12,890 nucleotides of DNA from Saprospiraceae bacterium (lineage in GTDB: Bacteria > Bacteroidota > Bacteroidia > Chitinophagales > Saprospiraceae): the NCBI GenBank assembly GCA_020630045.1, contig JAHDCE010000051.1, forward strand, positions 1-12,890. Reading direction: 5' to 3'. A program made the position numbers and the translations under genes. Shown here one piece after another: positions 8,101-12,890 of the stretch (its first letter is position 1; each line of letters opens with the position of its first letter). The notes beneath the pieces are model-generated. The model was given only the letters and a program-made list of their open reading frames with translations, searched no databases and was not told where the DNA came from.

Positions 8101-9218
8101 ATGTTCCGATCAACCAGCACATCTCCCCATTCGGCAAAAACCATGAGTCTAGCCGCTAGGTTTACCGATGTTCCCACACAAGCATATTGGCATCTATTAT
8201 CACTACCGATAATTCCCGTATAAGCCATACCGGAAGTAATTCCCGCCTTGTACACCAATGGATATTTTTCTTGGACGGGAGTCAATTTTTCTCGGATTGT
8301 CAGTATGAACTCCAATCCCCTATTGATGTTATCGCCATAGGTAATCGGCGCTCCAAAGAATCCGACAAAAACACCTCCTTTATCACCGAAATCAATCTCT
8401 TTGAAATATCCTTTGAAGTTGCTGTACTCAGTGGCTATAACTGTCGAAAATTCATCCATGGCCTCCCTGTCCGGTATGCCTTCGAACTTAATAAAGACAG
8501 AGACTACATTTCGGAATTCACCGATATCATTGTATCGTATGATCGAATCCGGAACGAATTCGGACAAGGAGCCGATCTCTTCACGGCTTTCTTGGGATTG
8601 AAAAACCTCTTCTTGATCATCGGCACTCCCTAGTACTCGATAATATCCCGGTAAGATTTCCTCAAACTCAAATTGGCTTTTATCAATCTCTTGGTACAAA
8701 GATTCGTCAATAATAACTTGACCTTCGGAAGCTTTTTGTTCGCTTTTGGCACAGTTGTCAATCGCATGACCCTTGAAGTAATAACTTTTGCTGCCTTCGT
8801 TTCCGATGATTCCCCAATTTACATCTCCAATAGACAACCCTATTTTCAAACGAACCGGAAATTCTTCTCCGTCAACAATGGTATTTGCTCCTTCTTCGAA
8901 TAATTTTTGAATGCCAATAGCCAACGAAATAATTTTTTCGGGTCGTTTGCATTCAGGAAAAATCGAAGTAAAGGCATCTCCTGCGAAATAAGGAATCATT
9001 CCTCCCCGCTGATAAACCTTATCTACTAGCGGATTAAAGATATTATTCAGGATTTTAGACATCAGCTCCGCCCCTTCATTTCCTTCTTCCTTGACTAGCT
9101 TTTGTGTCAAGCCGGAAAAACCGGACATGTCCAAAAACATAGTACAAGCGCTCAAGTTGCCCTGACGGACACCTGATTTATCGTTTTGAATGATGAATTG
9201 AGGGACGAGGTTTTTCAA
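5184..9218 (-). CDS. Soluble adenylyl cyclase-like protein: two class III cyclase domains, STAND-like ATPase, TPRs
   Basis: A 1344-residue cytoplasmic protein predicted to make cAMP or cGMP. Cyclase domain C1 (about 24-170) keeps both metal-binding aspartates, Asp30 (MFLDMSGF) and Asp81 (FAGDAF). C2 (about 237-403) keeps Lys280 (FGDKGG), Asn353 and Arg357 (VNLAARL), the expected transition-state residues. One heterodimeric C1-C2 site is therefore likely. An AAA_16/STAND-like ATPase follows: Walker A GEAGIGKS (446-453), Walker B-like VLEVEDGHW (588-596), sensor region IIITSR (619-624). TPR-type helices run from about 840 to the end, with seven exact 40-residue repeats at 941-1220. No membrane segment or signal peptide. 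The start is TTG (9218). No in-frame ATG occurs between the upstream stop and residue 24, and MKNLVPQFI looks like the conserved N-terminus of such proteins. The domain order equals that of mammalian soluble adenylyl cyclase. Nucleotide preference and activator are not shown by the sequence. Confidence 0.9.
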   Translation of the reverse strand: MKNLVPQFIIQNDKSGVRQGNLSACTMFLDMSGFSGLTQKLVKEEGNEGAELMSKILNNIFNPLVDKVYQRGGMIPYFAGDAFTSIFPECKRPEKIISLAIGIQKLFEEGANTIVDGEEFPVRLKIGLSIGDVNWGIIGNEGSKSYYFKGHAIDNCAKSEQKASEGQVIIDESLYQEIDKSQFEFEEILPGYYRVLGSADDQEEVFQSQESREEIGSLSEFVPDSIIRYNDIGEFRNVVSVFIKFEGIPDREAMDEFSTVIATEYSNFKGYFKEIDFGDKGGVFVGFFGAPITYGDNINRGLEFILTIREKLTPVQEKYPLVYKAGITSGMAYTGIIGSDNRCQYACVGTSVNLAARLMVFAEWGDVLVDRNIQKEKGFLFRFKGDIVYKGFDAPISTYTFEGRSMSLQSFFSGKMVGRERELEEMQSFIEPIFDDTFAGVVVVFGEAGIGKSRLAFELRSRMKEQYEMDWLICQADQILQKPFNPFIYLLKNIFEQSPDNTHEGNREAFENTFAALLEKCRDKIDSDPMLLEVSKELIRTKSVIAARIGLETHDSLWNQLDAKGRYQNTISSFINVLKALASLRPFVLEVEDGHWFDPSTKALLSELVEVMRHYSACIIITSRYKEEDLSKPDFFETPPPEEMPYLEIDLNILSPEAIREFAEVRLEGTIAQGLQSFLMKSTNGNPFYTEQMLEYLVENDWVFQKNEAWNLKAGSDVKITDSINAVLMARIDRLSHLVKETVKAAAVIGREFELQILTEVMRQQHEFQKRNGDYKHLLQEQVDSAEKGQIWKAVNELRYMFKHSLLREAVYDMQLRTRLRELHRLIAEAIEHLFTGNLSEHFAELAFHYEHAGLREKTNFYLEKAADYYKRNFQNQAAIRYYDQLAESLDRINEQSDYIKTLLKKADILEQIGDWAECERILQNALALAGSSSDRILLGRANNDLGNLLTMKGEYEEALKYLKIAAMFFEDVEDDIGKFKVYGNLGNVYFRQGQYEKAKDYYIESLALSESTGNTKNDFPIVSNLGLAHMNQGQYEEAINHMEPKLRQCVKEGNKQGIANISIYLGIVYFEKGDYENALSCYQQGLREAESLGNKFLTAIALGVMGNLKVREGEFETAASLYKRDLELVRDIGDKQGTAITLGLIGDLNIERGLFDEALGYLEEQLQLSRELNYQKGIASALGSIGDVHLHNKSFEKAGEVYNEAITICEEMENKRLLILALFRKVELMMEAGHPPQEILKTSEWSDRLADEIGNEELIFKTSVQRAKVELRYADTDLAMNELNSLLANAENEEMMADALFAMSRVDTAESELHRTEALELYKELFKKSPKYKYKARMDLLNK

Positions 9219-9237
9219 TGCCGGAACTGTATTTTTT

Positions 9238-9257
9238 TTCGAATAACGTTATTCGAA
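9238..9257. promoter_or_regulatory. Perfect 20-bp palindrome upstream of the cyclase gene, possible operator
   Basis: TTCGAATAACGTTATTCGAA is fully self-complementary and ends 20 bp before the TTG start of the cyclase gene. On the minus strand a TTTG (9272-9275) followed after 20 bp by TAACGTTA (9244-9251) is a weak promoter whose -7 box would lie inside the palindrome. A repressor bound here would block it. A second short palindrome, CTGTC-G-GACAG, lies at 9284-9294. No cognate regulator is encoded in the window. Confidence 0.45.
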
Positions 9258-9301
9258 TCCGTTTCATTATCCAAACAGACAACCTGTCGGACAGAATCAC
9301 G

Positions 9302-9309
9302 CAAATTTA
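9302..9309 (-). promoter_or_regulatory. Candidate -7 box for the cyclase gene
   Basis: The minus strand reads TAAATTTG, a full TAnnTTTG match, about 84 bp before the start codon. No matching -33 box is present at standard spacing. If used, the leader of about 75-80 nt would carry the 20-bp palindrome as an RNA hairpin. Confidence 0.3.
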
Positions 9310-9348
9310 AATACTTGCTTTTGATTAACCTAATGCTATCGGCTATCA

Positions 9349-9579
9349 TTATACTCGAAATTCAGTGGTTTACAATTTTTTGACTTGTCCAATATCCGCT
9401 TTGCGGTTCGTTTTGCTAAAAGTCCATTGGACTTTTAATCCTACGGATTTCGCACACTCATACCTTTCGCTTCTTTGAAAATGCTCAGCATAGCTACAGC
9501 TATGCCTGCGCTTTTCAAATCGCCAAAGAAAAAAATGACTTTGTCAAATTTCTTTCACTCCACTTAATTTCGAGTATAA
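9349..9579. repeat. Palindromic element with 20-bp terminal inverted repeats, MITE-like
   Basis: The left end at 9349-9368 (TTATACTCGAAATTCAGTGG) matches the complement of the right end at 9560-9579 at 19 of 20 bases. Imperfect pairing continues inward (TTTTTGAC at 9376-9383 against GTCAAA at 9543-9548). Inside are two strong hairpins. One is TAAAAGTCCA/TGGACTTTTA at 9417-9437 around one T. The other is GCATAGCT/AGCTATGC at 9488-9505 around AC, with outer GAAAA/TTTTC flanks. No transposase ORF fits in about 231 bp. The ends could be read as flanked by a TA duplication, as with IS630/mariner-type elements, but this is ambiguous because the TA is part of the repeat. It lies between the cyclase gene and the HAD pseudogene. 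Confidence 0.65.
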
Positions 9580-9809
9580 ATCCATATAGGAGATTAGTCA
9601 ATGATATCATTCATAATTGTGCATATAGCTCAAAATAGGACAGGATAAAATCTATTCATCATCTATAAAACATCCATGAATCTGTCTGTTGGAACAATGT
9701 TTGCCAAGAAAAAACAAAATTCATCTATTAAAACCAACATGAATGTGAGGGAAAGCGTTAATAGATTGCTTTTATACACAGAATGTTATTAGCACTCCGT
9801 GAATAGTAG
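9580..9809. other. Non-coding, AT-rich stretch without a recognised gene
   Basis: I see no supported gene here. A 10-bp palindrome ATGATATCAT lies at 9601-9610. A 38-codon ORF at 9676-9792 lacks a ribosome-binding context and recognisable homology and is not called. The stretch probably contains upstream regulatory DNA of the HAD gene and flank of the palindromic element. Confidence 0.4.
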
Positions 9810-9817
9810 TAATTTTG
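9810..9817 (+). promoter_or_regulatory. Candidate -7 box for the HAD-like gene
   Basis: TAATTTTG is an exact TAnnTTTG match, 49 bp before the ATG at 9867, implying a leader of about 43 nt. The -33 position (about 9786-9790, GTTAT) is a poor match to TTTG. The sequence just before the ATG is A/T-rich (AAGAATTAAAAATTTT) without a Shine-Dalgarno motif. Confidence 0.45.
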
Positions 9818-9866
9818 CGGCCCAAACCTTCCCATTCATATTAGAACATTAAGAATTAAAAATTTT

Positions 9867-10304
9867 ATGGCTGACAAGAATAACAATCACGAGCTAAAAG
9901 AGACATTCAATGAAAAGGGGGAATTGATTAGCCCCGTATTGGATGATTCTGTTAAAAATTACCTGATTGATATCGATGGTACCATTTGCGATGACGTACC
10001 AAACGAAGAACCAGAGAGAATGGGAACCGTCCTTCCATACCCGGATGCACTTGCGATCTTGAACAAATGGTATGACCAATGACACATCATCACCTTTTTC
10101 TCTTCTAGGACAGATGCACATCGTGAAATCACTGAAAAGTGGTTGAAAGAACACGGATTCAAGTATCACGGACTATTGATGAACAAGCCTCGTGGCGGAA
10201 ATTATCACTGGATTGACAACCATATCGTCAGAGCGACTCGTTTCAAAGGGAAGTTCACCGATTTAGTAGTCGAATCTAGGGATATTGAAGTGTTTAAGTC
10301 TTAA
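9867..10304 (+). pseudogene. HAD-like hydrolase gene interrupted by one in-frame TGA
   Basis: Reading through the TGA at 10080-10082 gives 144 amino acids plus one unread codon, ending at TAA 10302-10304. The N-terminal part carries the HAD-type motif LIDIDGTICDD (33-43; Asp35, Asp37). After the stop the same frame continues with HIITFFSSRTDAHREITEKW, the second HAD motif, and then NKPRGGNYHWIDNH with a lysine and an aspartate in the expected later motifs. Related Bacteroidota proteins are often labelled phosphoheptose isomerase, but the motifs fit a small HAD phosphatase better. From memory, relatives carry Gly at the TGA position (YDxGHIITFF), so one GGA-to-TGA change explains it. No other frameshift or decay is seen. 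It could be a recent pseudogene, a sequencing error or stop-codon readthrough. The promoter and terminator are intact. Confidence 0.8.
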
Positions 10305-10329
10305 TACTTAACTTACAATAGCCCGTTTA

Positions 10330-10373
10330 AAAACAAGGCGTTTGTGTGTTCGAACATACAAACGCCTTGTTTT
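10330..10373 (+). terminator. Strong hairpin terminator after the HAD-like gene
   Basis: A 19-bp stem pairs 10330-10348 with 10355-10373, with one G-U pair, around the loop TTCGAA. The stem has a GC-rich core (AAGGCG/CGCCTT) and ends in AAAA on the left and TTTT on the right, the layout of a Rho-independent terminator that could work in both directions. It separates the HAD-like gene from the radical SAM gene. Confidence 0.85.
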
Positions 10374-10485
10374 ATGCCTGCAATTAGATGGAGTGACATA
10401 ATTATTTAAGCACTACTAAACATAGAAGTCGCACTAATCGTTTTACCTTCGTCTTACGTTATTCAAACAAGAACGAACGCTATAC

Positions 10486-11508
10486 ATGTCCATCTACATC
10501 CACGATACACTCAATTTTGTTTCCAAAATGACTCCTCGTCGCGCTTGGAACGCGGCCAAGGTAGTATCCTCTTTTTATATCACGAAATGGAGGAAAAAGC
10601 CGGTACAATGGGGATTGCCCTTTACGGTATCCCTTGAACCCACTACGGCATGTAACTTGCGTTGCCCAGAATGTCCTAGCGGACTCCGAGCATTCACCCG
10701 TCCTACCGGTAACTTGAAAGAAGATTTCTTTAGGAGTACCATTGATGAAATGCACAAAGAATTGATGTATCTCATTTTTTATTTCCAAGGAGAGCCTTAT
10801 ATCAATCCCAAGTTCTTGGACATGGTGAAATATGCTAACGATAAAGGGATTTATACCATCACATCTACCAACGGGCATTTTTTAAATGATGCGAACGCAA
10901 AAAAAACCATTGAGTCGGGGTTGGATAGAATGATTATTTCAGTAGATGGTACGACACAAGAGGTATATGAAAATTACCGAAAGGCCGGCAAACTGGATAA
11001 CGTATTGGAAGGAGCCCGCAACATGGTGAAATGGAAAAGGAAAATGAAATCGAAAACGCCCCATTTGATTTTTCAGTTTCTCGTGGTCAAACCCAATGAA
11101 CACCAAATCGACGAAGTCTATCGACTAGCGGAAGAAATCGGAATCGACGAGGTAAAACTCAAAACCGCACAAGTTTACGATTACAAACATGGTAACGACC
11201 TGATTCCTACGATTGAAAAATATGCCCGATACGCCAAGCAAGCCGATGGTACATACACCGTCAAAAACGAGCTGCTCAACCACTGTTGGAAACTATGGCA
11301 CTCTTGTGTAATCACTTGGGACGGAATGGTGGTTCCATGTTGTTTTGACAAAGATGCGGAGTATCGCCTGGGAGACTTGAAAAAAGAAACATTCAAGGAA
11401 CTTTGGCAAGGAGAAGAATACAACAACTTCAGAAAAATGCTGCTAAAAGGGCGGGATCAAATCGACATTTGCACCAACTGTACGGAAGGTTGCAAAGTTT
11501 GGGCCTAG
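10486..11508 (+). CDS. Radical SAM protein with SPASM-type C-terminal cysteines
   Basis: A 340-residue cytoplasmic radical SAM enzyme. The [4Fe-4S]-binding motif CxxxCxxC is CNLRCPEC (Cys56, Cys60, Cys63), followed by a QGEP variant (101-104) of the GGE SAM-binding motif. ISVDGT (151-156) lies at a core strand of the TIM-like barrel. The C-terminal region has Cys267, Cys274, Cys285-Cys286 (in WDGMVVPCCFD), and CTNCTEGC (Cys329, 332, 336). This is a SPASM or twitch-like pattern that binds one or two extra clusters. SPASM proteins include peptide-maturing enzymes and heme or sugar-modifying relatives. There is no small precursor peptide gene nearby, so the substrate is unknown. It ends 11 bp from the convergent glycosyltransferase gene. 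A weak -7-like TACCTTCG lies at 10444-10451. The ATG at 10486 is supported by an open A-rich leader. Confidence 0.88.
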   Translation: MSIYIHDTLNFVSKMTPRRAWNAAKVVSSFYITKWRKKPVQWGLPFTVSLEPTTACNLRCPECPSGLRAFTRPTGNLKEDFFRSTIDEMHKELMYLIFYFQGEPYINPKFLDMVKYANDKGIYTITSTNGHFLNDANAKKTIESGLDRMIISVDGTTQEVYENYRKAGKLDNVLEGARNMVKWKRKMKSKTPHLIFQFLVVKPNEHQIDEVYRLAEEIGIDEVKLKTAQVYDYKHGNDLIPTIEKYARYAKQADGTYTVKNELLNHCWKLWHSCVITWDGMVVPCCFDKDAEYRLGDLKKETFKELWQGEEYNNFRKMLLKGRDQIDICTNCTEGCKVWA

Positions 11509-11519
11509 TACATTGTACA

Positions 11520-12587
11520 CTAAGGAACATTAACCAAGAATTGAGCAATCCTTTGTTTTAATATTTCCCCGGAAGGGGAATAAACCATCCCCTTGTAATT
11601 TTCTCGTTCCGCTAAGGCGGAATGAATATCCAAATCCCCTTGATTTTGGGTCATGAATATCTTTTTTTCATGAAATCTCGAAGCGAGATACTCTTGTTCT
11701 GTTTGTCCGGGAGTCGGAATCAATAAGGCTTTTTTTCCTAGGGCGGTCAAATCCATAATGGTACTATAGCCGGATCTTGAAATCACAAAATCGGAAGCAC
11801 AAATAGCCATGTTCAATTCTTGGGCGGTCATGAATGAAACCATGCGGATGTTATCGCCTATCATTTTTTCCTCCTTGGATTCCGTTTTACCTCCTACGAT
11901 TAAAATCCGCTTTTGAATCCCCTTCAATTTTCCAATCAATTCCTCCTCCAAACGAGTACGTTGAGGCTCCGGACCGGAGAGAATAACCAATATGTCATTT
12001 TCTATTTCTACATCCATTCCGCAAAAGCGACTCAATGCACCGATATAACTAGGGAAGTCATGCTTTTTACATGGGCGGGAAAGCTCGCCGGACAAATTTT
12101 CATCTCCTTCAAAATCCGGAATCCAAAGTTCTTCGTGGCGTTTGATCGCTAATATGTTGGCAAAATTACCCCAAAAGGAAGAAAACCGATCAGGTGTTTT
12201 GATATTGATTTGATGGGATAAAAAAGCCGAATATAAATAAGGATTCCAACAACCGAATCGGCTATCAGAAATAATCCCACGAATTTGATAATTTCGTATG
12301 ATATCATCCGTAACAAAAAATTCCCGGATAACGGACATCGCGATTTTAGGCATTTGCCAAGCTATGCTTTTCACCATATTGTCCGAATCATAGTTGATAT
12401 CGTATCCCGGCAACTTCAAACAAATCAATTGCGGAAATTCCTGTTTTAATAAATCCAGTGCCCTACCATCGGATGCAATAACAGGCTCTATTCCCTGTCT
12501 TTCCAACTCATGGATGATGGGTATGGAGCGCGTGGCGTGACCTAGCCCCCAATTCAAAATTCCTACAAGAATTCGTTTCTTTTTGAT
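11520..12587 (-). CDS. MurG/UDP-glycosyltransferase-like GT-B glycosyltransferase
   Basis: A cytoplasmic GT-B fold glycosyltransferase of the GT28/MurG-like type. The N-terminal Rossmann half starts with ILNWGLGHATRSIPIIHEL, the glycine-rich acceptor-side loop. The C-terminal half has ILVILSGPEPQRT (strand and loop) and SRSGYSTIMDLTALGKKALLIP, the sugar-nucleotide-binding segment. The standard start would be TTG at 12557, but that cuts off the first strand. The frame stays open upstream and encodes KKKRILVGI, exactly the strand expected before LNWGLGH, with no ATG, GTG or TTG before the stop at 12624-12626. I therefore set the start at ATC (12585-12587), giving 355 residues; TTG would give 345. 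Substrate and product are not known. Convergent with the radical SAM gene and divergent from the lipoprotein gene. Confidence 0.8.
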   Translation of the reverse strand: MKKKRILVGILNWGLGHATRSIPIIHELERQGIEPVIASDGRALDLLKQEFPQLICLKLPGYDINYDSDNMVKSIAWQMPKIAMSVIREFFVTDDIIRNYQIRGIISDSRFGCWNPYLYSAFLSHQINIKTPDRFSSFWGNFANILAIKRHEELWIPDFEGDENLSGELSRPCKKHDFPSYIGALSRFCGMDVEIENDILVILSGPEPQRTRLEEELIGKLKGIQKRILIVGGKTESKEEKMIGDNIRMVSFMTAQELNMAICASDFVISRSGYSTIMDLTALGKKALLIPTPGQTEQEYLASRFHEKKIFMTQNQGDLDIHSALAERENYKGMVYSPSGEILKQRIAQFLVNVP

Positions 12588-12656
12588 AAAGGATACCGGT
12601 TTTAATAAAATTGCGTTGTAAATTTAGCACACCGCTAAATCTAAATCCGAATTATT

Positions 12657-12788
12657 ATGAAAAAGTGGCAAAGAACGCTCGCCATTGTTGCAATCGTCGC
12701 ATTTTTAGCCGGACTCGCCGGCTGTAAAGCCAATGATTGTGGTTGCCCTAAATTTCAGTTAGAGCAATCGGGAGACATTTTGGAGTAA
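12657..12788 (+). CDS. Small predicted lipoprotein (43 residues)
   Basis: A short gene encoding 43 residues. The N-terminus MKKWQR, a hydrophobic stretch (8-21) and the lipobox LAGC with Cys23 form a type II signal peptide. The mature part is about 21 residues (CKANDCGCPKFQLEQSGDIL then E), including Cys28 and Cys30. Small lipoproteins ending in a CGCP-containing tail occur in other Bacteroidota, as I recall. No function is assigned. Export and lipidation to the inner or outer membrane are inferred. It has its own leader, sharing a 69-bp gap with the divergent glycosyltransferase gene. The TAAATTTA at 12619-12626 is a one-mismatch -7 box and is self-complementary, so it could serve either strand. 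Confidence 0.8.
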   Translation: MKKWQRTLAIVAIVAFLAGLAGCKANDCGCPKFQLEQSGDILE

Positions 12789-12830
12789 ACCCAACTTGTA
12801 CATATCCCTATCCCATATAAGAATCTCTTT

Positions 12831-12846
12831 AGGTACTTAAGTACCT
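12831..12846. promoter_or_regulatory. Perfect 16-bp palindrome downstream of the lipoprotein gene
   Basis: AGGTACTTAAGTACCT is fully self-complementary and lies 43 bp past the lipoprotein stop codon. It has no loop or U-tract, so it reads more as a protein-binding site for the next gene, which lies beyond the window, than as a terminator. The function is unknown. Confidence 0.35.
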
Positions 12847-12890
12847 GGCCATAAATAATCAGGGAATATGCTTTTCGGGTATTTTTGCTT

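Noticed and set aside
5184..9218. A reassigned genetic code (TGA not stop)
   Set aside because: The flippase gene ends in TGA, and the large cyclase gene has no in-frame TGA, so there is no sign of reassignment.
9349..9579. The palindromic element as an intact insertion sequence
   Set aside because: At about 231 bp it is too short to encode a transposase and no transposase fragment is visible.
9676..9792. A 38-codon ORF beginning MNLSVGTMFAKKK in the region before the HAD-like gene
   Set aside because: It lacks a promoter-proximal position, a ribosome-binding context and any recognisable family, and lies in AT-rich DNA where such ORFs are common.
10080..10082. The in-frame TGA as a selenocysteine codon
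   Set aside because: As I recall, relatives have glycine here rather than cysteine, and no SECIS-like hairpin is evident right after the codon.
9867..10082. A genuine 71-residue short protein ending at the TGA
   Set aside because: The HAD motifs continue in the same frame after the TGA, so the short product would lack the second half of the fold.
10480..10878. A minus-strand open frame opposite the start of the radical SAM gene
   Set aside because: It overlaps the CxxxCxxC-coding region of a clear gene on the other strand and encodes no identifiable protein.

Overview
The window looks like ordinary chromosomal DNA of a Bacteroidota bacterium, probably a Cytophagales-type marine or soil organism. 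The grounds are -7 boxes of the TAnnTTTG type before several genes, the near absence of Shine-Dalgarno sequences with A-rich leaders instead, and the protein families present. The phylum is an inference from these signs; I cannot place the genus. I see no tRNA, rRNA, CRISPR array, transposase or phage gene.

Layout. Positions 1-342 are non-coding and hold a hairpin, a 30-bp-spaced direct repeat and nested palindromes. A YafV-type omega-amidase (nitrilase superfamily) lies on the minus strand at 343-1143. A promoter-bearing divergent gap leads into a probable plus-strand operon: an ABC-2-like membrane protein without an ATPase (1395-2516) and an oligosaccharide flippase-like MOP transporter (2566-4038). 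A MoxR-type AAA+ ATPase (4087-5181) follows with its own strong promoter, so close to the ATG that the mRNA may be leaderless. Two bases beyond its stop codon ends the large minus-strand gene 5184-9218. It encodes a 1344-residue protein with two class III nucleotide cyclase domains, a STAND-like ATPase and TPRs, the same order as mammalian soluble adenylyl cyclase.

Positions 9219-9866 are non-coding. They hold a perfect 20-bp palindrome just ahead of the cyclase gene and a roughly 231-bp element with 20-bp terminal inverted repeats and internal hairpins, possibly a MITE. Next is a small HAD-like gene interrupted by one in-frame TGA (9867-10304), closed by a strong hairpin terminator. A radical SAM/SPASM protein (10486-11508) faces a MurG-like GT-B glycosyltransferase (11520-about 12587, minus), whose natural start seems to be a non-standard codon. 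A 43-residue lipoprotein (12657-12788) comes last.

How the genes fit together. The flippase, glycosyltransferase and radical SAM protein could all serve envelope or polysaccharide biosynthesis, but they are not in one operon and no shared pathway can be shown. The cyclase is best read as a stand-alone cytoplasmic signalling protein. The observations most worth following are the sAC-like cyclase with changed bicarbonate and base-recognition positions, the palindromic mobile-like element, the interrupted HAD gene, and the non-canonical start of the glycosyltransferase.
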